Made by a program: the position numbers and the translations under genes | Source: Alphaproteobacteria bacterium | Lineage (GTDB): Bacteria > Pseudomonadota > Alphaproteobacteria > ATCC43930 > CGMCC-115725 | Direction of reading: 5' to 3' | NCBI GenBank assembly: GCA_021325525.1 | Contig: JAJPHB010000110.1 | Span: 1-60,010 of the forward strand | Length of the DNA: 60,010 nucleotides | Part shown: in pieces, positions 1 to 8,100 of the stretch | Layout: every line of letters begins with the position of its first letter | How positions within the stretch are numbered: position 1 is the stretch's first letter | Notes under the pieces: model-generated | Database searches by the model: none | Seen by the model: the letters and a program-made list of their open reading frames with translations, nothing else | Told to the model about the DNA's origin: nothing

Positions 1-106
1 CCGCCGCATCGCTACGCGCTACGAAAAGCACGCCTCCAACTTCCTCGCCATGCTCAAGCTCGCCGCCGTCCGCCTCTGGCTCAGGCATTATGAGTCCATG
101 GCCTAG
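1..106 (+). mobile_element. 3' end of an IS5-family-like transposase (partial IS)
   Basis: The last 34 codons of a transposase are visible in frame from base 2 to the TAG stop at 104-106. The peptide starts RRIATRYEKHASNFLAMLKL, a C-terminal signature of IS5-family DDE transposases, and ends in a Trp/Leu/Arg-rich tail. The rest of the element lies outside the window. The stop codon falls inside CTAG (103-106), which fits the YTAR/TA-type targets of the IS5 family, so the element may end at about base 102 and take its stop codon from the target. That boundary is inferred. The sequence just after it matches the tracrRNA anti-repeat, so the element seems to sit in the CRISPR array next to cas2. 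Confidence 0.75.
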
Positions 107-118
107 GTTTGCTACTCT
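105..118 (+). CRISPR. Truncated terminal CRISPR repeat (3' end only)
   Basis: AGGTTTGCTAC at 105-115 is the exact reverse complement of the start of the tracrRNA anti-repeat at 4647-4657. This is what the 3' end of a type II repeat should be. It is followed by TCT (116-118), giving an end TTTGCTACTCT, similar to II-C repeat ends I recall from other alphaproteobacteria. TGCTACTCT (110-118) also resembles an extended -10 box, as in repeat-embedded promoters of II-C arrays such as Neisseria. The 5' part of the repeat is replaced by the insertion sequence. No second repeat occurs between here and cas2, so this would be the array-terminal repeat next to the cas genes. Confidence 0.55.
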
Positions 119-152
119 TGCCTTGCCGATAACGTCAAGTAATTGAACGGGA

Positions 153-196
153 AATCGCCCGCACAGCTTAGAAAAATTCGAGCTGTGCGGGCGATT
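153..196. terminator. Perfect 16-bp inverted repeat at the end of cas2
   Basis: AATCGCCCGCACAGCT (153-168) and AGCTGTGCGGGCGATT (181-196) are exact reverse complements around a 12-base loop. The right arm lies within the last codons of cas2, and the cas2 stop codon begins at the inner edge of the left arm. A stable hairpin between the cas operon and the array is a plausible transcription stop for either strand. Neither side has a good T-tract, so intrinsic termination is uncertain. An mRNA 3'-end stabiliser or a recombination scar is also possible. Confidence 0.45.
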
Positions 197-509
197 CCGG
201 TTTTGGTTGCCTCTTTTTTCCCCAATAGGTGATGATCTTTCCGAACTGCTTGTCGGTGATGACGAGGAAGCGGACCTCGCCTTCCGCAGGTAGTCTGCTT
301 CCCATTCTCTGCACATGGACATCAGCATTCTCAGTGCTGGCGCAATGCCGCTGGTAGACGGAATATTGCATCATGGTGAAACCGTCTTCGAGCAGGTCCT
401 TGCGAAAACGCGCATAAGCCTTGCGCTGCTCGCGCGTCTCAGTGGGCAGATCGAACATCGCGAGGACCCACACGGTCCGCCACCCGAATGGCCTAAGCGG
501 CTCCGGCAT
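168..509 (-). CDS. cas2: CRISPR-associated endoribonuclease Cas2
   Basis: This 113-aa protein is of normal Cas2 size. The N-terminal strand VWVLAMFDLPTETREQRKAY carries the expected Asp after a hydrophobic beta strand. It is followed by FRKDLLEDGFTMMQYSVYQR and a late VRFLVITDKQFGKII strand, the usual ferredoxin-like Cas2 pattern. Cas2 is the structural core of the Cas1-Cas2 integrase that adds new spacers. I chose the ATG at 507-509 because it overlaps the cas1 end by 17 bases and leaves the conserved N-terminus complete; the longer upstream reading frame is cas1 shadow. It is the last gene of the cas9-cas1-cas2 operon and has no visible lesion. Confidence 0.95.
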   Translation of the reverse strand: MPEPLRPFGWRTVWVLAMFDLPTETREQRKAYARFRKDLLEDGFTMMQYSVYQRHCASTENADVHVQRMGSRLPAEGEVRFLVITDKQFGKIITYWGKKRQPKPESPAQLEFF

Positions 510-1437
510 CGGCCGGCTCTTTCTCGGGCTCGTCATCTGCCAAGCGCGGCAACCCGCGCGGTAATGCGATCTCCGCCCGATCCTCGAGAAACGACTGAGC
601 GAACGAAGCGGCGGTCGCATGGAGCGCCAGCAGCAGGGGTGTCCGTCGGCCGGCGATCTCGATGGTGTCGTTGAAGAGACCGAGCAAGGTCTGCTTTGTC
701 TCGCGATCCAGCGAGTCTGGCGTCGTGCCCGAAGTGCAGAGCGCGCGGACCTTGCGATCGACGAAGGGCCGATACGGCTCCATCGCGTCATCGGCAAGGC
801 AAAACGCGTTGTAGCGATTGTGGTGGTGAATACCGAGGGTGGGCATCAGCCCGGCGGCAACCAGCGCCCGGGCCATCGCGGCGCGCAAGATCGCATAGCC
901 GTAATTGAGCAAGTTGTTCGGCGGCGGGCCGGCCCGGTCGCGCCGAAATGCCGGGCCGAAGAGACGTGGCCAATAGCGCTGCGCGCCCTGCGCTTCGAGA
1001 TTTGTGGGATCCCCGGAGCGCACGCGGCTGGCCATCGCTTTCAGGCCCGCATCGGACCCGATTGCTTCTTCGAGGACATCTCCTTGTTGCCGCAGTTTCG
1101 CGGAAACGAGCGCGCGCCAAAGCTGCTTGCGCAGCGGAAGCGAGGCTTCGACTTGGCTTCGATAGCGCTCGGTCTGCACGGTGTTGCCCGCCATCGGCAA
1201 CAGCAGCCCTGCCGGGTGGTGGTCTGCGCCGCAAAGCACCACGGCGGCGCCGAACTCGATAAGCGTGGTGAAAACCGAGTGCGTATAGGTGACCGCGCGA
1301 TGGTCGACGATGAGGACGCCAATATCTTCGCAAGGAACTGCTGCGACGGGACGCGCTGGCCGCTCGATCACGAGCTGTCGGTGCATGACCGACAATCGGG
1401 CCCCTTCGGTCGCGATCTCGATGATCTTCTTAATCAC
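493..1437 (-). CDS. cas1: Type II CRISPR-associated endonuclease Cas1
   Basis: This 314-aa protein begins MIKKIIEIATEGARLSV, the typical opening of type II Cas1. The expected metal ligands are present: E148 in NLEAQGAQRYW, the His cluster around 204-206 in LGIHHHNRYN, and E220 in ADDAMEPYRP. Cas1 is the catalytic subunit of the spacer integrase, acting with Cas2 and, in type II systems, guided by Cas9. The C-terminal tail (DDEPEKEPADAGAA) is acidic and probably disordered. The start overlaps the cas9 stop by 8 bases, which indicates translational coupling. The gene is full length, so spacer acquisition may still be possible if a leader and repeat survive. Confidence 0.96.
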   Translation of the reverse strand: MIKKIIEIATEGARLSVMHRQLVIERPARPVAAVPCEDIGVLIVDHRAVTYTHSVFTTLIEFGAAVVLCGADHHPAGLLLPMAGNTVQTERYRSQVEASLPLRKQLWRALVSAKLRQQGDVLEEAIGSDAGLKAMASRVRSGDPTNLEAQGAQRYWPRLFGPAFRRDRAGPPPNNLLNYGYAILRAAMARALVAAGLMPTLGIHHHNRYNAFCLADDAMEPYRPFVDRKVRALCTSGTTPDSLDRETKQTLLGLFNDTIEIAGRRTPLLLALHATAASFAQSFLEDRAEIALPRGLPRLADDEPEKEPADAGAA

Positions 1438-4400
1438 GGGCGGGGCGCACGCGGCCGATGGGGTCGACGTTGACCTTGCGGGCGCCGGCGGCGATCAATG
1501 AGGCCGCATTCGGACGTTTCCAGACCGATCCGCTGGCCTCGTTGTGATTTTCAAGAACAACAACTCCGGATGCCCATACGCTGGTCACGATTTTGTATGC
1601 TGGCCGAGAGGCGCCATTGGGCATTTCGAGTGTATCGCCCGGCGCAATAGACATAATGAACCGGCGGTCGCCCGTGTTGCTGCGATTTACCACCGGGGCG
1701 CCCGCCCTCAACCGCCGTGTCGCCTCGAACAGGCTCACGATCTCGAATTCAACGCTGCCGTCACCGCGTTGGAAAATTGCCATATGGTGATTCGCACTGG
1801 GATCAGCGTAGGTTTTCCCGCCGCGCCGGAGCTGTACCATGAGTTCCGGCTGTTGTTTGATCAGAACTCTGACCTTTCGCACCTCGCGCGGAGGTTCGCC
1901 GTTGCGAGAGGGCAAGATTGGATACGGTGGAAATGCTTTTCTGGGATTTCCACCACCATACCGCACGACGTGCTGCTCCACGAGCTTGCGCAAGAAGCCG
2001 CCGTCGTCGTCGCGAATATTTTTGATCTGCGATGTCGTGATCTCGCGCAGATTCTTGCGCGCGACGAAAAACCGATAGACCTTGCCGTTTTCGACGATCT
2101 CGCGCCCGGTATCGCCGTATGCGGTTTGGGCGTGGAGTGCACCAGAGACCTTCCGCTGGACGCGATGCGAGACGACGATCTCTTCCGTTTTCGCCTTGGC
2201 GTCCTCGAACAAGCTCTTCCAAGGTAGCGGCAGTTTCGGGCGCTCTCCCACCCGCTCGCGCGCGTAATGCTCGGAGAGCCGCTTGACGAAAGCCCGCGAG
2301 GTCAGCGCCACGGCCAGGGCATCGATCGCGTGATGCCGGTGGTCGCCGCGGTTTTTTCCCGGTGCCTGGCCGCCTAATTCAGTGATCGCGGAATCATCAG
2401 CGGCGAGGGCGCATGGCGCCGCCTCGTTTACCGCAGCGCGAAGGATGCCTTCCAACCCCCAGTGACGACGAAGCTGGGCCGTGATGCTGCCATTGCAGGT
2501 TTCGACCTGTTGCCGCCCGCCGGGAATATCGGGATAGAGGCGCTTCAGGAAGTCGCGCGCCTCCCGCGCGATGTAACGAGTGTCGGCGAGTTGCCGCTCC
2601 GCGAATTCCTCGGTTCCGGCTTCGGCGAAATCCTTGCGCATGAAACGCCGCGCCTTCGCTTCCGGGAGACCGCAGGATTTCACCTGGCGCCGAACCGTCT
2701 CCCAGCGCTCGGGATCGGACGCGAAGAATTCGTAAGGTGTCTGGTTGCCTTTCAACTTGTTCAGTTCGGTGTCGCAGAGCGTCTTGTTGGCGAAGGAATT
2801 GTCGAGTGAGCGTGATCGCGGAAAGATATGCTCGACCTGAAAGCGGCCGGCACTGAAGAGGTCGTCGAAGCTGATCTTTCTGCCGGTATAGGGACAGGTC
2901 TCGTTACACTCCTTCCAGAGCAGCCACTTCTCGACATCGCGGCGGGTTGGGGTACCGAACCCGTTCGCCTTCAGCTCCAATGCCGCGGCCTTTCGCGCCT
3001 TCTCCTGGTCCCGCTGCCGCTTCTCGACCTCACGGCGCTCCCGCGGTGAGCGTTTGAGATCGCGAGCCAATTCGACGCGTATGAGGTCCGGGGTTCCGTG
3101 CAGGGCGACGAGGTTGTTCACAACCTTCCGCACTTCGTTCAGCGCACGATTGACGGTGGGGTTGCGTAGCTCCGGCATGCGACGCGGATGCGCAGGCAGT
3201 CGATCCTCAATCTCGCCGGTCGGCGCGACGCGATTAGGGAATGCGCGATCGCGCCATTCCGCCCATTCCGGCGACATGGTCAGCTCTCCCACGCCGATGC
3301 CTCGCTCCATCTCGACGAGCAACTTGTCGATCGCTGCCTCAGAGAGCCTCAGCCATCCCGCCGGCATGGCGATCTCCGACAATTCAGCGGCCTGATCGGC
3401 CGTGATGCCCCAGTCGCGCTGCATGGCGGCGGCGGTGCACCGCCGCTCGGCTTCGGCTTCAGGAGCCCGTCGAATCTCGATCCGCTTGTTGCCGATCTGC
3501 CGGTAATCCGTTTGGCGCAGACGCGATCCGATCTCGTTGCGGATGCGGTCACGTGCCGGGTGATTGGCCCAATCCTTTCCGAACACTGCTGCGAGCTTCG
3601 CCTCCATGGCGTTGCCCCGCAGTACTTTCTCGGATGCTTCGAGGTTGAACTTGAGTTCGTGCGGCAAACCACGCGCCAGCCACAACGGCTTCAATGCCTT
3701 GCGTGCCGCACCGAACGTCAATGACGCTTGGCGCTCCAGCAGAGCCCGTAGCACCGCTCGTTCCTCGTCATCGAGCGGTCGTGCATTCCCGCCAGCGATG
3801 CGCAGCTTGTTCAATTGCTCCAACATGACGTAATGCTGGCCCTTCCACGACCCTTTGGCGCAGAGCGGCGCCCCGGGTTCGAGCCGACAGCTACCGAGCG
3901 TCTTGAGCCGCCAGAAGGTCGGGCGCTGATGGAACAAGATGCGGTGGAGCTTATCGTGGAGTTCCGGCGTCAACCGGCCGGGATGCGCTTCGCTCTGTGC
4001 GGCCCAGAGGCGCTCGAATTCCGCCTCGACCATATCTCGACCGAGATGCCGCCCGCGGCGCTTCTGTTGCGTGGCGAGGAAAGCTCCGAGGGTCGTTGAG
4101 GCCATTTCCCGCCGCAGCCCCGCGATTGCCTCCTTGACGACACTTTCCTCGTTCTGCGTGTCGCGTTCGGTCGGCTCGGTGCCAAGGCGAGCGGGAAGAA
4201 AGCCGCGCCGTTTGCCAAGATGATAGAGCGCGCGCCCGACATCATGGAGCTGCAGCGACTGCCCAACGCCGTGCGCGCGCAAATCATAGGGATCGGCACT
4301 CATCACGCGGTGCCAGTCTTCGGTCCCGAAACGCGGGAGGAGGCCGGCTTCGGCAAGCGCCATCCCGAGCTCCCGCCGGCGAAGTCGGCGCCGGCGGAGC

Positions 4401-4588
4401 TGGCGCCGGATCTGTCGTGCTTGCCTCCGCGCCTTGTTTCTCGGCTCCTTGTCCTTTTCCGTCACGCCCTCCGGGAATATTCGTACTCCCATGCGGAGAA
4501 TGGTCCCGAGATGGCGCTGCTCGTCATGCTCGATCAGGGCAAAGCCGACCGAAGTCGTCCCAATGTCCAGTCCAAGAATGCGCTTCAT
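1430..4588 (-). CDS. cas9: Type II-C CRISPR RNA-guided endonuclease Cas9
   Basis: This 1052-aa protein is of the compact II-C size. RuvC-I is MKRILGLDIGTTSVGFALIE with D8. An Arg-rich bridge helix follows at about 50-75 (KARRQARQIRRQLRRRRLRR). RuvC-II lies at about 503-510 with E506 (IRVELARD). The HNH domain spans about 560-612, with a CNETCPYTG segment, H587 in FQVEHIFPRS and N601 in SFANKTLC. RuvC-III carries HHAIDA with H753 and D756. The rest is the PAM-interacting domain. All nuclease residues appear intact. The start is supported by an AGGA ribosome-binding site 9 bases upstream. No csn2 or cas4 is nearby, which makes the locus II-C. Cas9 uses the tracrRNA encoded divergently just upstream. 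Confidence 0.97.
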   Translation of the reverse strand: MKRILGLDIGTTSVGFALIEHDEQRHLGTILRMGVRIFPEGVTEKDKEPRNKARRQARQIRRQLRRRRLRRRELGMALAEAGLLPRFGTEDWHRVMSADPYDLRAHGVGQSLQLHDVGRALYHLGKRRGFLPARLGTEPTERDTQNEESVVKEAIAGLRREMASTTLGAFLATQQKRRGRHLGRDMVEAEFERLWAAQSEAHPGRLTPELHDKLHRILFHQRPTFWRLKTLGSCRLEPGAPLCAKGSWKGQHYVMLEQLNKLRIAGGNARPLDDEERAVLRALLERQASLTFGAARKALKPLWLARGLPHELKFNLEASEKVLRGNAMEAKLAAVFGKDWANHPARDRIRNEIGSRLRQTDYRQIGNKRIEIRRAPEAEAERRCTAAAMQRDWGITADQAAELSEIAMPAGWLRLSEAAIDKLLVEMERGIGVGELTMSPEWAEWRDRAFPNRVAPTGEIEDRLPAHPRRMPELRNPTVNRALNEVRKVVNNLVALHGTPDLIRVELARDLKRSPRERREVEKRQRDQEKARKAAALELKANGFGTPTRRDVEKWLLWKECNETCPYTGRKISFDDLFSAGRFQVEHIFPRSRSLDNSFANKTLCDTELNKLKGNQTPYEFFASDPERWETVRRQVKSCGLPEAKARRFMRKDFAEAGTEEFAERQLADTRYIAREARDFLKRLYPDIPGGRQQVETCNGSITAQLRRHWGLEGILRAAVNEAAPCALAADDSAITELGGQAPGKNRGDHRHHAIDALAVALTSRAFVKRLSEHYARERVGERPKLPLPWKSLFEDAKAKTEEIVVSHRVQRKVSGALHAQTAYGDTGREIVENGKVYRFFVARKNLREITTSQIKNIRDDDGGFLRKLVEQHVVRYGGGNPRKAFPPYPILPSRNGEPPREVRKVRVLIKQQPELMVQLRRGGKTYADPSANHHMAIFQRGDGSVEFEIVSLFEATRRLRAGAPVVNRSNTGDRRFIMSIAPGDTLEMPNGASRPAYKIVTSVWASGVVVLENHNEASGSVWKRPNAASLIAAGARKVNVDPIGRVRPARD

Positions 4589-4610
4589 GATTGCATATCC
4601 TAAATGCTTC

Positions 4611-4639
4611 TTGCTTTATGAGATATTGCACCATAGACT
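4611..4639 (+). promoter_or_regulatory. tracrRNA promoter
   Basis: A -35-like TTGCTT (4611-4616) and a -10-like TAGACT (4634-4639) are separated by exactly 17 bases. Transcription would start near 4646, which is where the anti-repeat begins. The promoter points away from cas9. Confidence 0.6.
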
Positions 4640-4646
4640 TGGGTCC

Positions 4647-4764
4647 GTAGCAAACCTCGGGATGGCCGCTTATCGTAGGCAAAACGTAAGCGTCTACTCG
4701 TGCGGGCTGGGCAACCCTGATGACGCAATCACTGCCCCCTGACCCTCCCTTCGGGGAGGGTTTT
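4647..4764 (+). ncRNA. tracrRNA of the type II-C system
   Basis: Three signs agree. A 17-bp-spaced promoter ends just upstream. The RNA would begin GTAGCAAACCT, the exact reverse complement of AGGTTTGCTAC beside cas2 (the repeat remnant). It ends in a strong intrinsic terminator about 120 bases later. The anti-repeat probably runs to about 4680. CGCTTA (4668-4673) and TAAGCG (4687-4692) can pair, and GGG/CCC around 4707-4717 can form a small stem before the terminator. The RNA base-pairs with pre-crRNA repeats, is processed with RNase III in known systems, and scaffolds crRNA in Cas9. The exact 5' end and folding are inferred. Confidence 0.72.
4743..4764 (+). terminator. Intrinsic terminator of the tracrRNA
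   Basis: CCCTCCC (4743-4749) and GGGAGGG (4754-4760) form a 7-bp stem closed by a TTCG tetraloop and followed by TTTT (4761-4764). This is a textbook rho-independent terminator and forms the 3' end of the predicted tracrRNA. Confidence 0.85.
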
Positions 4765-5113
4765 GCATTTCCAGAGAGAAGCCTCCGGACGCTGATGGCG
4801 GGCGTACCGACAGATGACCCTTGCAACGGCAATTCACAGCTGTATCGTGTTCACTTAATGTTCTCGTTCTTTGAGATGGTGGATCGGCGATGACAGGCGG
4901 TGCGAGGACCGAGGCGGGAGCGTAACCTCCGGCGGGTGCGGTGCCCTGCGACACCGGCGCCGCCTGGCGCGGCGGCGGGGCAGGGGCCATATATGGACCT
5001 GTGCGCCGGCCTGCGAAACCTATGCGCTCTGTAATTTCTCTGGCAACAACACCATCTCTTGGGCAAATTCCGGCCGGCATGGATGCGCCCGGCGCATGAG
5101 AGGGCGGCGCATC
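4765..5113. other. Non-coding stretch between tracrRNA and the large oxidoreductase
   Basis: I found no convincing gene here. A minus-strand frame of 128 codons (4694-5080) contains a Pro/Ala-rich segment and runs through the tracrRNA terminator. Its codon choice is not typical of the neighbouring genes, so it is more likely decayed sequence than a real protein. The right edge leads into the palindrome at 5114-5129. Confidence 0.4.
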
Positions 5114-5129
5114 CGTTCGTATACGAACG
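5114..5129. promoter_or_regulatory. Perfect 16-bp palindrome, likely operator
   Basis: CGTTCGTATACGAACG is an uninterrupted palindrome 25 bases before the start codon of the 5155 oxidoreductase. Its core TTCGTATACGAA recurs as TTCGTACACGAA in front of the molybdenum-hydroxylase operon (12696-12707). Palindromes of this size and GTAYAC centre are typical of GntR/FCD-class regulators, but the regulator is not identified here. Confidence 0.6.
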
Positions 5130-5154
5130 ATCTCCGGCGTGGTACAAGGAACCG

Positions 5155-8100
5155 ATGACGACGCTGACGCTGGCCCACGGGCTCGATTTCGACGACCTCT
5201 ATCGCCGCGACGGCCTCGTCCGCATCGACGCGCTCTTCCTCGAGCATCTGCGGCAAAGCGACGTCGCGCTCCACAACCGCCTCTTGACGGCGCGGCGCGC
5301 GCCCGAGGCGCTGGAGCGCAAGGCGGAGGCGGAGCTCCTCGTCGATCTCGCGCCGCATCTCGAAGACTTCATCGGCACCCTCTTCGGCATCGGCGCGGAG
5401 CTCCGCGCCTTGCAGCGGCGCCATCACGAGCTGGCGCCCATCTATGCCGTGAAGCGCCTCTTCGTGCAGCGCCGCGCCGTCAAGGGCGTGACGCCCGAGG
5501 CGGCGGCGGCGCTCGACGGGAAGGGGCTCCGCGCCCGCCTCGAAGCGCTCTTCGGCGAGCCCCTCGACGAAGCCGCCTTCGCCCGCCATGTCGCGGCCTG
5601 GCTCGAGGCCGAGGCCGAGCATGCCGAGGCGCTCGAGACCGCCGCGCGCTACGCCGCCTGGGCGACGCTTTCGCCCGACGGGCGCAAGGCGCATCGCCGC
5701 GGCGTCCTCTTCAAGGTGCCGCACAAGCTCGATATGGAGCATCTCGTCCCGGTCGAGAGTGAGGTGGTCCACGGCGTCGCCATGCTGCGCCTGCCGGCCG
5801 AGCACCGCCGCCACCGCGAAGGCTTCGCCCTCACCGATCCCGGCACCGACCTGACGGGCGCCCTCGACCAGGCGAATTACTGCATCTGGTGCCACAACCA
5901 GGGCAAGGATTCCTGCTCCAAGGGCCTCAAGGACAAGAAGACCGGCGCCTTCCAGAAGAGCCAATTCGGCGTGACGCTCGCCGGCTGCCCGCTCGAAGAG
6001 AAAATCTCCGAGATGAACCTCGTGAAGTCGCGCGGCAACAGCGTCGGCGCGCTCGCCATCGTCGTCACCGACAATCCGATGGCGGCGGCGACGGGGCATC
6101 GCATCTGCAATGACTGCATGAAGGCCTGCATCTACCAGAAGCAGGATCCGGTCGACATTCCGCAGGTCGAGACGCGCACCTTGAAGGATGTGCTGGGCCT
6201 CCCCTGGGGCTTCGAGATCTACAGCCTCCTGACGCGCTGGAACCCGCTCGATCTGCGGCGCCCGCTGCCGCGGCCGGAGAGCGGCTACAAGGTGCTGGTC
6301 GTGGGGCTCGGCCCCGCCGGCTTCACCCTCGCCCACCACCTCATGAATGACGGGCACACCGTCATCGGCGTCGACGGGCTCAAACTCGAGCCGCTGCCCG
6401 AGGACATCTCCGGCATCGGCCCCCTGGGCGTGCGCCGGCCCTTCCAGCCGATCCGCGACGTCCGCCAGCTCTACGAGGCGCTCGACGACCGCATCATGGC
6501 CGGCTTCGGCGGCGTCGCCGAATACGGCATCACCGTGCGCTGGGACAAGAATTTCCTGAAGCTCGTCCGCCTTCTCCTCGAGCGGCGGCGGCAATTCGCC
6601 ATGTATGGCGGCGTCCGCTTCGGCGGCACCATGACGGTGGAGAGCGCCTTCGCCATGGGCTTCGACCACATCGCGCTCTGCGCCGGCGCGGGGCGGCCGA
6701 CCGTCGTGCCGATGAAGAACGGCCTCGCCCCCGGCATCCGCCAGGCCTCGGATTTCCTGATGGCGCTGCAATTGACCGGCGCCGCCAAGGCCGACAGCAT
6801 CGCCAACCTCCAGGTGCGCCTCCCCGTCGTCGTCATCGGCGGCGGCCTCACCGCGATCGACACGGCGACGGAATCGCTCGCCTACTACCCGCTCCAGGTC
6901 GAGAAGTTCCTCGCCCGCTACGAGGTGCTGATCGCCGAGCAGGGCGAGGCGGCGGTGCGGGCGAGCTGGACCGCGGCCGAGACCGCCGCCGCCGAGGAGT
7001 TCATCGCCCATGCGAAGGCGATCCGCGCCGAGCGCGCGGCGGCGGCGCGCGAGGGGCGGGAGCCGGCGCTGGCGCGCCTCCTCGATGCTTGGGGCGGCGT
7101 CACCATCGCCTACCGTCGCCGCCTCATCGACGCGCCGAGCTATACCCTCAACCACGAGGAGGTGGCGAAGGCGCTCGAAGAGGGCATCCGCTTCGCCGAG
7201 GGCCTCACCCCCGACGAGGTCGTGATCGACGAGGCGGGGCAGGCGCGGGCGCTGCGCTTGAAGCGCGGCGACGGCAGCGTCGTCGAATTGCCGGCGCGCA
7301 CCATTCTCGTCGCCGCCGGGACGCAGCCCAATACCGTCCTCGGCCGCGAGGACCCGGAGCACATCCTCCTCGACGGCAAGCATTTCCAGGCGGTCGACGA
7401 GGAAGGGAAGCCGGCCACGCCTGAGCGCGTTGCCAAGCCCGCCGAGGTGCGGGTCCTCATGAACATCGCGCCCGACGGCCGCGCCATGAGCTTCTTCGGC
7501 GACCTCCACCCCTCCTTCGCCGGCAATGTCGTCAAGGCGATGGCGAGCGCCAAGCAAGGCTATCCCGTCGTGAGCCGCATTCTGGCGCGGCGGGCGCCCG
7601 CCGGGCCGAGCCCGGCGGCGCTCATCGCCAGGCTCGATGACGAGCTCCGTCCCGTCGTCCGCGAGGTGCTGCGCCTCACGCCCAACATCGTCGAGGTGGT
7701 GGTGCGGGCGCCGATGGCGGCGCGCGCCTTCCGGCCGGGGCAGTTCTACCGGCTGCAGAATTACGAGACCCTGGCGACGCGCGCCTGCGGCTCGACGCTC
7801 GCCATGGAAGGGCTGGCGCTCACCGGCGCCTGGGTCGACCGCGAGAAGGGGCTGCTCTCGACCATCGTCCTCGAAATGGGTGGCTCTTCCGATCTCTGCG
7901 CCCTGCTGCGCCCGGGCGAGCCCGTCATCCTCATGGGCCCGACCGGCACGCCGACCGAGACGCCGGGCGGCGAGACGGTGCTCCTCATCGGCGGCGGGCT
8001 CGGCAATGCCGTGCTCTTCTCGATCGCCGAGGCGCTGCGGGCGCAGGGCTCGCGCGTCCTCTACTTCGCCGGCTACAAGCGCATCCAGGACCGCTACAAG

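Noticed and set aside
1-170. A CRISPR array with several repeats
   Set aside because: Only one partial repeat end is present; no second copy occurs before cas2.
4694-5080. Minus-strand frame of 128 codons with a Pro/Ala-rich stretch
   Set aside because: It crosses the tracrRNA terminator, has mixed codon choice and no recognisable family; more likely decayed or chance sequence.
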